DNA of 64,000 nt from CAZSSH01 sp964609825 (GTDB lineage: Bacteria; Verrucomicrobiota; Lentisphaeria; Victivallales; Victivallaceae). The position numbers and the translations under genes were made by a program. Positions 9,650 to 17,480 of the stretch are shown piece by piece (within the stretch, counting starts at the first letter, position 1; each line of letters opens with the position of its first letter). Location: the NCBI GenBank assembly GCA_964609825.1, contig CAZSSH010000007.1, positions 62,001 to 126,000 on the forward strand. Reading direction: 5' to 3'. Under the pieces are notes generated by a model. That model saw nothing but the letters and a program-made list of their open reading frames with translations, did no database searches and had not been told where the DNA came from.

Positions 9650-10570
9650 ATGAGTAAGATTGCCAAACCGACACCGATCATTTTGCACACCGATATCGGG
9701 ACGGATATCGACGACGCCTGGGCGCTGCTCCAGATTTTAAAGATGCCGGAGTTGAAACTTTTGATGACGCTTACGGACACCGATCACTCGGTTTACCGCG
9801 CGGCGCTGGCCGCCAAGCTGCTGGAGGCGTGGGGGCACCCGGAGGTGGAGGTCGGCGCCGGGATGGTGGCATACCCCATGAAGGACAACTTTTGCCAAAA
9901 GGAGTGGCTCGGCGACTACAACCCGGTGAATTACCAAGGCAAATATCACTGGAACGGGATCGGGCGGATGATTGAGCTCATCCGTCAGCATCCCGGCCCC
10001 CTGACGCTGGTCTCCATCGGCCCGACGCCGTCTTTGGCCGAGGCGCTGCGCCTTGCCCCCGACATCGCCGCCAAGGTTGATTTTGTCGGCATGTTTGGGA
10101 GCGTCCGCGTCGGTTATGTCGGGGCCCCCGACCCGGTGGCCGAGTATAACGTGGTCGCCGCGACCAAGGCTTGTCAGGCGGTGTTTAGGGCCCCGTGGCG
10201 CAGCATGACCATCACCCCGTTGGACAGCTGCGGGATCGTGGTGTTGACGGGGGAACTGTATCAAAAATTGCGCACCTCAAGCTCGCCCGACCTCAAGGTA
10301 TTGCTGGATAACTACCGCTTGTGGAAACCATTTTGGGTCGATTTTGACAACAAGGTCGAGCCTGACAAGAGTTCGATTTTGTTTGACACCGTGGCGGTGC
10401 ATTTGGTCAACTCGACCGAATTTCTCAAGATGGAAAGCTTGCCGATTGCGGTGGACGACAAAGGTTTCACCGTGATTGACGCCGAACACGGCCAAATGAT
10501 GAAGGTCGCCACCGGCTGGACCGACCTCGACGGCTACCACCGCCATTTAACCGAAGTTTTGTTGCGGTAA
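9650..10570 (+). CDS. Nucleoside hydrolase, IUNH family
   Basis: The protein of 306 residues belongs to the inosine-uridine-preferring nucleoside hydrolases, which split ribonucleosides to base and ribose with a bound calcium ion. The N-terminal signature is visible as HTDIGTDIDDAWALLQILK; the Asp residues of DIGTDIDD are the expected calcium ligands. Other family blocks are LTLVSIGPTPSLAEALR near 121 and MFGSVRVGY near 147. Length fits the family. It stands alone, divergent from the AraC regulator at 8795-9532 that probably controls it, and is convergent with the rluD-type gene one base downstream. The exact substrate (purine, pyrimidine or another riboside) cannot be told from sequence. Confidence 0.9.
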   Translation: MSKIAKPTPIILHTDIGTDIDDAWALLQILKMPELKLLMTLTDTDHSVYRAALAAKLLEAWGHPEVEVGAGMVAYPMKDNFCQKEWLGDYNPVNYQGKYHWNGIGRMIELIRQHPGPLTLVSIGPTPSLAEALRLAPDIAAKVDFVGMFGSVRVGYVGAPDPVAEYNVVAATKACQAVFRAPWRSMTITPLDSCGIVVLTGELYQKLRTSSSPDLKVLLDNYRLWKPFWVDFDNKVEPDKSSILFDTVAVHLVNSTEFLKMESLPIAVDDKGFTVIDAEHGQMMKVATGWTDLDGYHRHLTEVLLR

Positions 10571-10571
10571 A

Positions 10572-11510
10572 TTACAACGCAGTGGTAATCAATTCGGCCA
10601 AGTTGGGCCAATCTTCCGGCAAGGGGGCGCAAAAGTGCATCATTTCGCCGGTTTTGGGGTGGGGGAGCGAGAGCTTCCACGCATGGAGCATCTGGCGGTG
10701 AATGCCCGGAAATTTGAGTTTGTCGCCGCCGTAAAGCTCGTCGCCCAGAACCGGCGACTTGAGATGCGCCAGATGGACGCGGATCTGATGGGTGCGCCCG
10801 GTTAAAATGTCTACTTCGAGCTCGGCCAAAGAAATCCGCCCCGAATGAAGATGCTCAATCACGCGGTAACGGGTGATCGCCTCTTTGCCGTTGCGCTCGA
10901 CCACCGCCATCTTTTGGCGGTTGACCGTGTGACGGCCGATCAAGGTGATGATTTCCCCCTTGTCCTGCTTCGGTTTGCCGACGGTGACGGCGCGGTAGGT
11001 TTTTTGGGTGCTGCGGCGGGCAAAGGCGGCGGAGAGTTGAAATTGCGCGTCGGGGGTCTTGGCAATGACCAGACACCCGGAGGTGTCTTTGTCGAGCCGG
11101 TGGACAATGCCGGGACGTAAATTCTCCTCAAAATCGTCGCTTAAATCGGGATAGCGGCCCAATAAGGCGTTAACCACCGTGCCGTCCGGGTTGCCGGGAG
11201 CCGGGTGAACAACGACGCCGGGGGGCTTGTTGATGACGAGCATAAACTCGTCCTCAAACAACACGGGGTAGGTGAAGCTCTCGGCTTTGATTTCCACGGA
11301 TTTCAACTCAGGTACATCGATGGCGATGAGCATATTTTCTTTGACTTCCAACCGGGGTACGGTCACGGTTTCGCCATTGCGGCGGACGCGGTTGTCCTCA
11401 ATGAGCTTTTGGAGATAGCTTCGCGAGGAGCCGGGGAGCATCAGCGACAAAAATTTGTCGAGCCGGTTGCCCGCAAGCTCGCCGGAGACCGTGAATTCAT
11501 GCGTTGTCAT
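10572..11510 (-). CDS. rluD: RluA-family 23S rRNA pseudouridine synthase (RluD-like)
   Basis: The 312-residue protein has an N-terminal S4 RNA-binding domain (NRLDKFLSLMLPGSSRSYLQ) and a C-terminal pseudouridine synthase domain. The catalytic block is GIVHRLDKDTSGCLVIAK, with the catalytic Asp in HRLDKDTSG. INKPPGVVVHPAPG and ILTGRTHQIRVHLAHL are further RluA-family marks. The ATG at 11510 is chosen because it overlaps the prfA stop as ATGA; a longer reading frame to 11546 adds only a prfA-overlapping arginine-rich shadow. Coupling to prfA fits a translation-related operon. Assignment to RluD rather than RluC is by general resemblance and is moderate. Confidence 0.88.
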   Translation of the reverse strand: MTTHEFTVSGELAGNRLDKFLSLMLPGSSRSYLQKLIEDNRVRRNGETVTVPRLEVKENMLIAIDVPELKSVEIKAESFTYPVLFEDEFMLVINKPPGVVVHPAPGNPDGTVVNALLGRYPDLSDDFEENLRPGIVHRLDKDTSGCLVIAKTPDAQFQLSAAFARRSTQKTYRAVTVGKPKQDKGEIITLIGRHTVNRQKMAVVERNGKEAITRYRVIEHLHSGRISLAELEVDILTGRTHQIRVHLAHLKSPVLGDELYGGDKLKFPGIHRQMLHAWKLSLPHPKTGEMMHFCAPLPEDWPNLAELITTAL

Positions 11511-12598
11511 GACAAGTTGCGCAGCTCTTCGAGCCGCCGCTCGCAATTGATGAGCATGATCGGTTTGAGGATTAAGTCCAATTCGCCCTCCATCAATTTG
11601 GGCAAATCAAAGGTATTGACGTTAAACCGGTGGTCGGTGACGCGGTTTTGCGGGTAGTTGTACGTGCGGATGCGCTCGCTGCGGTCACCGGTGCCGACTT
11701 GCGAACGCTTGTCAGCGGCCTGCTTGGCATATTCTTCCTGCTGCTTGATCTCCAAAAGCCGGGCGTACAAAATGCGCAACGCGATTTCCTTGTTGCGGTG
11801 CTGCGATTTCTCCTGCTGGCTGGCGACCGAGAGCCCGGTCGGGATATGGGTCACACGGACGGCCGAGTCGGTGGTGTTGACGCACTGGCCGCCGGGGCCG
11901 CTGGAGCGAAAGACGTCAAAGCGCAAATCCTCCTGCTTGATGTCGAGCTCGACCTCTTCGGCCTCGGGCATTACCGAGACGGTGATGGTCGAGGTGTGGA
12001 CACGCCCGCCCGCCTCGGTTTCGGGCACGCGTTGGACGCGGTGGACGCCCGACTCATATTTCATCTGAGAGTAAACATCCTCGCCGGAGAGCGAAAAAGA
12101 CACATCCTTGATCCCGCCCAAATCGGAGTTGGATTGCTCAAGAAGCTCCACTTTCCAGCCGGAGGTTTCGGCAAATTTGAGGTAGGCGCGAAAGAGTTCG
12201 CCGGCAAACAATGCCGCTTCGTCACCGCCCGCCGCCGGTTTGATCTCTACAATGATGTTTTTGGAGTCGTTGGGGTCGGGGGGGAGCAAGGCGAGCTGGA
12301 TATCCGACTCGAGCTCGGCAGCGGCTTTTTCCAGTGTTTCGATGTCGGCGGCAATGAGCTCGCGCAGCTCGGCATCCTCCTCGGTATTGATCAACTCGCG
12401 ATTGTCGGCCAACTCGGCCAACGCCTTGACCCACGCGTCAAATTTGGCAAACAGCACCTCGAGCTTGCGGTGCTCCTGAGTGACCTTGCGGCACTCGTCA
12501 TTTTTGCTGTAAAGGGCCGGGTCGGAGAGCAGCTGCTCCAGCTCAAGCTTGCGCTCGCGCAAATTTTGAATGAAATTTTGAATGTCGCCGGGTGTCAT
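11507..12598 (-). CDS. prfA: Peptide chain release factor 1
   Basis: RF1 ends translation at UAA and UAG codons. The 363-residue protein carries the GGQ peptidyl-hydrolysis motif in SSGPGGQCVNTTDSAVR, and the stop-codon recognition motif in the form PET within VQRVPETEAGGRVHTST, the type-1 pattern (PxT rather than SPF). Length is normal for RF1. The glutamine of GGQ is the target of the methylase encoded by prmC at 14213. The stop codon overlaps the rluD ATG. Upstream lies rpmE, with a terminator between the two, so prfA may have its own start of transcription. Confidence 0.96.
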   Translation of the reverse strand: MTPGDIQNFIQNLRERKLELEQLLSDPALYSKNDECRKVTQEHRKLEVLFAKFDAWVKALAELADNRELINTEEDAELRELIAADIETLEKAAAELESDIQLALLPPDPNDSKNIIVEIKPAAGGDEAALFAGELFRAYLKFAETSGWKVELLEQSNSDLGGIKDVSFSLSGEDVYSQMKYESGVHRVQRVPETEAGGRVHTSTITVSVMPEAEEVELDIKQEDLRFDVFRSSGPGGQCVNTTDSAVRVTHIPTGLSVASQQEKSQHRNKEIALRILYARLLEIKQQEEYAKQAADKRSQVGTGDRSERIRTYNYPQNRVTDHRFNVNTFDLPKLMEGELDLILKPIMLINCERRLEELRNLS

Positions 12599-12644
12599 GA
12601 GTGTTGCCGAAACGGTTAAAAATGAGTTGATAATGTCATACTAC

Positions 12645-12672
12645 AAAAAAGGTCTGTCATCAGACAGACCTT
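12645..12672 (-). terminator. Rho-independent terminator after rpmE
   Basis: A perfect 10-bp stem (12649-12658 with 12663-12672) and a 4-base loop are followed on the minus strand by a run of six T residues (12645-12650 read as A on the plus strand). It sits 22 bases after the rpmE stop and 46 bases before prfA, so it should end or reduce rpmE transcription before prfA. Confidence 0.85.
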
Positions 12673-12694
12673 GATCGCGAAAAACGGCTCACCC

Positions 12695-12895
12695 TCAGCT
12701 CTTTTTGTAGCGGCGGTTGAATTTGTCGATCCGGCCTGCGGTGTCGACAAATTTTTGCTTGCCGGTAAAGAACGGGTGGCACTTGGCGCAGATGCCGACT
12801 TTGATCTCGGGGCGGGTGGATTTGACTTCCCACACTTCGCCGCACGCGCAAATGACTTTGGCGTCGGTATATTTCGGATGAATATCCTTTTTCAT
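12695..12895 (-). CDS. rpmE: 50S ribosomal protein L31
   Basis: The 66-residue protein starts MKKDIHPKY, typical of bacterial L31, a component of the large ribosomal subunit. It is the zinc-binding form: Cys residues occur as CAC near residue 17 and CAKC near 37. The C-terminal GRIDKFNRRYKKS is also typical. An upstream ATG at 12910 in frame would add five residues, but the start at 12895 matches the family. The gene is followed by a strong terminator and preceded by a candidate promoter at 12924-12951. Confidence 0.95.
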   Translation of the reverse strand: MKKDIHPKYTDAKVICACGEVWEVKSTRPEIKVGICAKCHPFFTGKQKFVDTAGRIDKFNRRYKKS

Positions 12896-12923
12896 GATTG
12901 CAAACTCCAATTGTTTGGTTTAT

Positions 12924-12951
12924 ATTATAGTTAAACATTCAGCTATTTAAA
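12924..12951 (-). promoter_or_regulatory. Candidate rpmE promoter with overlapping palindrome
   Basis: On the minus strand TATAAT (12924-12929) lies 16 bases after TTTAAA (12946-12951). The -10 box is perfect and the -35 box weak. A perfect 7-1-7 palindrome (GCTATTT, A, AAATAGC; 12942-12956) overlaps the -35 region and could be an operator in this divergent intergenic region. Confidence 0.4.
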
Positions 12952-12995
12952 ATAGCGCAAGATTTGGATTTTTCAAGCGAAAAGGCAAAAAAGTT

Positions 12996-14216
12996 ATGAA
13001 TTTTAGTGAATTTGTCCGGACGATGGGGTGGAGTGACGAAGAGGCGCGGCTGATCAAGCCCTTTTATCTCGAGGATCCGGCGCTGGAAAATGTCCCCGCA
13101 TTTGCCGCTGATGAATTTATCCGGCGCTACTGGCCGCTCACCGGTTACCATGAGGATATTTTGCCGTTGGCTGCCGAATTCCGCAAGCATTTGACGCCGG
13201 AGATTTGCGTTTATCTTAATTTGCGTTACCGCTGGCTTTATATTGACCAAAAAGAGCCCGAGCTGCTTAAAATCCGCCCCTTAAAAAAATTTCACGGTCT
13301 GGCGAGTTTGCTGTTGGCGCTGGCCGCTTTGCCGCTCATTGAGGCCAAACACAAAGCGCTCGGGCTTCCCCAAAAGATGCTCGCGGGGACCGGCGACTGG
13401 ATCGGCAACACGATTGATAATTTCCGGCAGGCCCATCATGGCGAATTTGGGCACGATTTGCGGCAGACCCATTGGCTTATTCACAGCGTCAACGGCAAAC
13501 TTTTCCGCATCGGCCGCTTTGAGTATTTGTTGCACAATGCCCCCGAGTGGCTCCCGGCGATTTACGAAAACAAACAAACCGGCAAAGTGATTGCCCTCTG
13601 CCGCGACGGCTGGGAGCTTAACGCACAGGGGCTGCGCTCTGCCGGCAAGGATCGCGTCGCCAAAGTCGCCCGGCTCCGGTGGAGCGAGCAAACGGTGACC
13701 GGGATTTGGGTCAATCCGCGCGGATTTGCCGAATCAACCCGGGAGATCACGCTGGATTTGGAAGAGTACCGTCCCTTGCTGTGCGATCACGAATATGTGC
13801 CGAGTGTCCACATCCCCGGCGGCGGCAAAATGACGCTCGAGCTCGCCCGGCAGTCGCTGCGGGCGGCGGCGGAATTTTTTGAGCAGTATTTTGAGTATGA
13901 AATCAAAGCTTTTGTCTGCGGCTCATGGATCCTCAACCCGGCTTTTGAGCGCGAGTTGCCCGAGTCCAACTTGGCGCAATTGATGCGTCAATTTTATTTG
14001 TTTCCGGGGTGGCCGGAGGCCAAGAGCGGGCTCTTTTTTGTTTTCGGCACCGACGAGGGGGAATTCGGCAGGGATTATCCGGCCGACAACTCGCTGCGGC
14101 AGGCCTTTCACCGGATTTGGGAAGCCGAGCATATTTTCCGCTCCGGCGGGATGTTTGTCCTCACCCGTGATCTGGAAAAATTCGGCACTCAGTTTTACCG
14201 CAATCACCAGATATGA
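12996..14216 (+). CDS. DUF5596-like acyltransferase-domain protein
   Basis: The 406-residue protein resembles a family annotated as acyltransferase-domain proteins with a GNAT-like part (DUF5596); this is from memory of the family look, so the call is tentative. Visible features are an N-terminal helical region, a middle part with LFRIGRFEYLLHN and a C-terminal part with YVPSVHIPGGGKMTLELARQS and WILNPAFERELP. No signal peptide or membrane helix is evident. AAAGG precedes the ATG by ten bases. The stop overlaps the prmC start as ATGA, so the two are translationally coupled, which hints at a function connected with growth or translation, but no substrate can be named. Confidence 0.6.
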   Translation: MNFSEFVRTMGWSDEEARLIKPFYLEDPALENVPAFAADEFIRRYWPLTGYHEDILPLAAEFRKHLTPEICVYLNLRYRWLYIDQKEPELLKIRPLKKFHGLASLLLALAALPLIEAKHKALGLPQKMLAGTGDWIGNTIDNFRQAHHGEFGHDLRQTHWLIHSVNGKLFRIGRFEYLLHNAPEWLPAIYENKQTGKVIALCRDGWELNAQGLRSAGKDRVAKVARLRWSEQTVTGIWVNPRGFAESTREITLDLEEYRPLLCDHEYVPSVHIPGGGKMTLELARQSLRAAAEFFEQYFEYEIKAFVCGSWILNPAFERELPESNLAQLMRQFYLFPGWPEAKSGLFFVFGTDEGEFGRDYPADNSLRQAFHRIWEAEHIFRSGGMFVLTRDLEKFGTQFYRNHQI

Positions 14217-15022
14217 CTTACCGCGATTTGATCAATGATTTGCTCGCGGCCGGTTTTCCCGAGCATGAAGTTTACTGGATTGTCGGCGAAGTCACCGGTT
14301 GCAACCGCGCCAGCTTGTGGTTCAGGCTCTCCGAAACGGTGTCGCCGGAAGTCGCCGCTCGCATCATGGCCGCCAAGACCAGAAGGCTGCAAAGCGAGCC
14401 CTTGCAGTATATTTTTAACACCGCCTACTTTATGGATTTAAAGCTCTACGTCGACCCGGCGGTATTGATCCCGCGCCCGGAGACCGAGAAATTGGTGGGT
14501 TGGGTGATCAAAAATCTGCCCGTCAACGGCAAAATGCTCGATGTCGGCTGCGGCTCCGGCGCGATTGTTTTGGCGGTGGCCGATGCGCGGCCGGACGGGC
14601 GGTATACCGCTTGCGATGTAAGTGACGCCGCCTTGGCGGTGACCCGGCGCAACGATGTAAAAAATGTTTTAACGCTGGTTAAATCCGATTTGTTGAATAA
14701 TATCACGAGCACTTTTGACGTGATTGCCGCCAATTTGCCTTATGTTTCGGAGCAAGAGTATGCCGCGCTCGACCTGGAGGTCAGGGATTTCGAGCCCAAG
14801 CTCGCCTTGACCGCGCCGGAGGAGGGGTTAAAATTGATGGTTGAACTGATCAATGCCGCCCCCGATTTTTTAACTCCTGGCGGCAAAATCATTTTGGAGA
14901 TGTCGCCGCGGCAGACTGATATTATTGCCGCCGGGCTGACGAAACTCGGTTATAAGCAAGTAACCGTGATTCAAGACGATACCGGACGCGACCGGCTGGT
15001 GACAGCGGTGCGTCCGGCGTAA
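14213..15022 (+). CDS. prmC: Peptide chain release factor N5-glutamine methyltransferase
   Basis: PrmC methylates the glutamine of the GGQ motif in release factors using S-adenosylmethionine. The 269-residue protein has an N-terminal helical domain, the substrate-loop signature PLQYIFNTAYF near 63 and VLIPRPETEKLVGW near 82, the SAM-binding motif MLDVGCGSGAIVLAV near 109, and the catalytic motif NLPYVSEQEY near 174 (NLPY instead of the more common NPPY, a variant I believe occurs in the family). It overlaps the upstream gene by four bases. Its target prfA lies 1.6 kb away on the opposite strand. Confidence 0.93.
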   Translation: MTYRDLINDLLAAGFPEHEVYWIVGEVTGCNRASLWFRLSETVSPEVAARIMAAKTRRLQSEPLQYIFNTAYFMDLKLYVDPAVLIPRPETEKLVGWVIKNLPVNGKMLDVGCGSGAIVLAVADARPDGRYTACDVSDAALAVTRRNDVKNVLTLVKSDLLNNITSTFDVIAANLPYVSEQEYAALDLEVRDFEPKLALTAPEEGLKLMVELINAAPDFLTPGGKIILEMSPRQTDIIAAGLTKLGYKQVTVIQDDTGRDRLVTAVRPA

Positions 15023-15025
15023 TGC

Positions 15026-15454
15026 TTACTCGATGTCAAGATAATACTTGACGCTGACATCGGTGTTTTTGTTTTTCTCCCAAGCGCGGGTGTAATAGCC
15101 ATTGAGCTCGATTTTGCCCGGACGGATCGCCCGCACCATGACTTCCAAGGTGTTGGGCGCGCCCGTGAGCGAGCGGTCGGGCTGGATCACGCGCTGCCCG
15201 GCAAACTCGATTGCCGATTTTACCCCTTGGGCATTGGTTGGGTTGTCGGAGGTGGTGAAAAACCATTGGTAACCGGTGCTCGGATTCTCTTTGAGGACGA
15301 TTTTGACGTAATCGCCGACTTTGAGTTTGACCGCGGTGTTGTTGGTGCTCATGTCAAGGGTGTAGCGGGGGCCGGGCAACTGGGTCGCCTGGTCGACGCA
15401 GCCGGTCACGCCGCCCAAAAGCAGCACGAGGCAAGCGATGGTTAAAAGTTTCAT
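15026..15454 (-). CDS. Chagasin-like (I42) protease inhibitor lipoprotein
   Basis: The 142-residue protein begins with a lipoprotein signal peptide whose lipobox ends GGVTGC, so it should be lipid-anchored outside the inner membrane. The mature part has the I42/chagasin marks: ENPSTGYQW (the NPTTGYxW-type loop) near residue 56 and an RPGKIELNGYY block near 111 (the RPW-like region). Chagasin-family proteins inhibit papain-like cysteine proteases. The start codon overlaps the htpG stop as ATGA, so it is co-translated with the chaperone. The bacterial target protease is unknown; self-protection or protection against host or neighbour proteases is an inference. Confidence 0.85.
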   Translation of the reverse strand: MKLLTIACLVLLLGGVTGCVDQATQLPGPRYTLDMSTNNTAVKLKVGDYVKIVLKENPSTGYQWFFTTSDNPTNAQGVKSAIEFAGQRVIQPDRSLTGAPNTLEVMVRAIRPGKIELNGYYTRAWEKNKNTDVSVKYYLDIE

Positions 15455-17346
15455 TTGGCAATCCCTTTCAACATTAGTTGGGTGATCTGTTTGGCGAATT
15501 GCGCCGGGTCGGGAAGCGGGCTTCCCTCGATTAAGAGCGCCTGATCGTACAGTACATTGACATAATTTTTAAGCTCCGGCGAATTTTCGTCGGCGGCAAA
15601 CAAGCCGGAAAAAGCCTCGATCAACGGGTGCTTGGGGTTGAGCTCTAAAATCCGCTTGGTTTCGGGGATCTCCTGATGCATCGCTTTAAACAGCCGCTCC
15701 ATGTGGGGGCTCATGCCGCCGCCGTCGGTGATGAGGCAGCAGGGGCTGTCGGTCAAGCGGGTCGAGAAGCGGATGCTGCCGACTTTGTCGGCCAGAGCGG
15801 TCTGGAGATAAGCGACCAATTTGGCGTACTTTTCGTCCGCTTCTTTGATCGCGGTTTCGGCCGCTGTTTTTTCGTCGCCCTCTAGCTCAAAGTCACCTTT
15901 GGCGACCGGCTTAAAGTGTTTCTTTTGATACTGAAACATCGATTGCATGACCCAGTCGTCAATTGGGTCGGTCATAAAAATGACGTCGTAACCCTTGGAC
16001 TTAAAATACTCCAAGGCCGGGTTGGCGGCGAGGTGCTCGCGCTTTTCGCCGGTGATGTAGTAAATATCTTTTTGGCTCTCGGGCATGGCGCTCACGTACT
16101 GGGCGAGGGAAATGAGCTTGCCGGGCTCGTGATTCATGGTTTCATACATGACAACGTCTTTTAATTTCTCGACATTGGCAAAGTCGGAGTGAAGCCCCTC
16201 TTTGAGCATGCGCCCGAACTCATGGAAAAAGTGGGCGTAGGCTTCGGGCTCGTTTTCCTGCATCTTTTTGAGCTCGCTGATGATTTTGCTCGTCACCGCC
16301 TTTTGGATGCGCCCCAAAACCGGATTTTCCTGCAAAATTTCGCGCGAAACGTTGAGCGGCAGATCGCTTGAGTCCACCACCCCGTGGACAAAACGCAAGT
16401 AATCCGGAATCAGCTCCTTGCACTCGTCGCTGATAAAGACGCGCTTGACGTAAAGTTGGAGCCCTTTCTTTTGAAACTCGGGCATCAAAAGATTGAACGG
16501 GGCATTTTTGGGGAGAAAGAGCAACGCTTTAAACTCATTGTTGCCCTCGGCGGACATGTGGATCGCCTTGGCGTACTCGCTCCCCGGGTAGTGCGACAAG
16601 TGGGAGTAAAAGCTCTTGTACTCTTCCTCGGTAATTTCGCTCGGCTTGCGGAGCCAGATTGCCTTTTGCGAGTTGAGCGTTTTCAGCTCGACGGTTTCGG
16701 TTTTGTCCTCGTTGACCGTCACGTACGGCAAAATGATCGGGTAGGCGATAAAATCCGAGTACTTGCGGACGATTTCGCTGATTTTCCAGGTTTCCAAATA
16801 CTGCTTGGCATCCTCCTTGAGATGGAGTTTGATTTCGGTCCCGGCTTCGGCTTTGTCAACGGTATCGACCTCAAACTCGCCCTCGCCTTTGCTGGTCCAA
16901 AAAATGGCCGGTGCGTCGCTGCCCGCTTTTTTTGTCGAGAGCTCGACCTTGTCGGCCACCATAAATGCGGAGTAAAAACCGACGCCGAATTGGCCGATCA
17001 ACTCGGGAATATTGCTCTTGTCATCGGCGGCCTCGAGCTGGGTTAAAAAGGCTTTGGTGCCGCTCTGGGCGATGGTGCCGATATTTTGTATGACCTCCTC
17101 CTCGGTCATCCCGATGCCGTTGTCGCGGATGGTGAGGATATTGTGCTCCTTGTCAAGCTCAAGATTGATCGCCCACTCTTTGGCCAACTCGGGCTTGGTG
17201 AGACTCTCAAAGCGCGCTTTGTCGATGGCGTCGGCCGCGTTGGCGACCAACTCGCGCAAAAAAATGTCGCGGTTGGAGTACAGCGAGTGGATCATCAGGT
17301 TTAAGAGCTGGCGGACTTCGGTCTTGAATTCATGTTTTTGGGTCAT
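15451..17346 (-). CDS. htpG: Hsp90-family molecular chaperone HtpG
   Basis: This ATP-dependent chaperone of 631 residues has the GHKL ATPase domain at the N-terminus (FLRELVANAADAIDKARF, IRDNGIGMTEEEVIQNIGTIAQSGTKAF, GQFGVGFYSAFMVADKV) followed by the middle and C-terminal dimerisation domains. RGVVDSSDLPLNVSRE-type middle-domain sequence appears as GVVDSSDLPLNVSREILQ. Start ATG 17346 is chosen over 17394 because MTQKHEFKTEVRQLL is the family N-terminus and AAGGAG lies just upstream. A near-consensus promoter is visible at 17383-17410. It is followed by the overlapping chagasin-like gene. Confidence 0.96.
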   Translation of the reverse strand: MTQKHEFKTEVRQLLNLMIHSLYSNRDIFLRELVANAADAIDKARFESLTKPELAKEWAINLELDKEHNILTIRDNGIGMTEEEVIQNIGTIAQSGTKAFLTQLEAADDKSNIPELIGQFGVGFYSAFMVADKVELSTKKAGSDAPAIFWTSKGEGEFEVDTVDKAEAGTEIKLHLKEDAKQYLETWKISEIVRKYSDFIAYPIILPYVTVNEDKTETVELKTLNSQKAIWLRKPSEITEEEYKSFYSHLSHYPGSEYAKAIHMSAEGNNEFKALLFLPKNAPFNLLMPEFQKKGLQLYVKRVFISDECKELIPDYLRFVHGVVDSSDLPLNVSREILQENPVLGRIQKAVTSKIISELKKMQENEPEAYAHFFHEFGRMLKEGLHSDFANVEKLKDVVMYETMNHEPGKLISLAQYVSAMPESQKDIYYITGEKREHLAANPALEYFKSKGYDVIFMTDPIDDWVMQSMFQYQKKHFKPVAKGDFELEGDEKTAAETAIKEADEKYAKLVAYLQTALADKVGSIRFSTRLTDSPCCLITDGGGMSPHMERLFKAMHQEIPETKRILELNPKHPLIEAFSGLFAADENSPELKNYVNVLYDQALLIEGSPLPDPAQFAKQITQLMLKGIAK

Positions 17347-17382
17347 ATCTTTGAAAACTCCTTTGATTGGTTGAATGATATT

Positions 17383-17410
17383 AATATACCGCATTAATCA
17401 ATGTTGTCAA
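17383..17410 (-). promoter_or_regulatory. Candidate sigma-70-type promoter of htpG
   Basis: On the minus strand TTGACA (17405-17410) is followed after 16 bases by TATATT (17383-17388), giving a perfect -35 and a good -10. The predicted transcript starts about 30 bases before the htpG ATG. No CIRCE-like inverted repeat is seen. Confidence 0.6.
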
Positions 17411-17423
17411 CTTTTTTTGCGGC

Positions 17424-17460
17424 AAAAAAAACTCTCCCGGCCGATTTTTGCCGGGAGAGT
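17424..17460 (-). terminator. Rho-independent terminator after the glycosidase operon
   Basis: A perfect 10-bp GC-rich stem (17431-17440 with 17451-17460) and a 10-base loop are followed on the minus strand by seven or eight T residues. It lies 20 bases beyond the stop of the GH-A gene and closes the GntR, pseudopilin, glycosidase operon just upstream of the htpG promoter. Confidence 0.9.
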
Positions 17461-17480
17461 CCAGATCACGCGGATTTTTT

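Noticed and set aside
11630..12619. 329-codon plus-strand frame opposite prfA
   Set aside because: Shadow of prfA, which has the GGQ motif and correct length.
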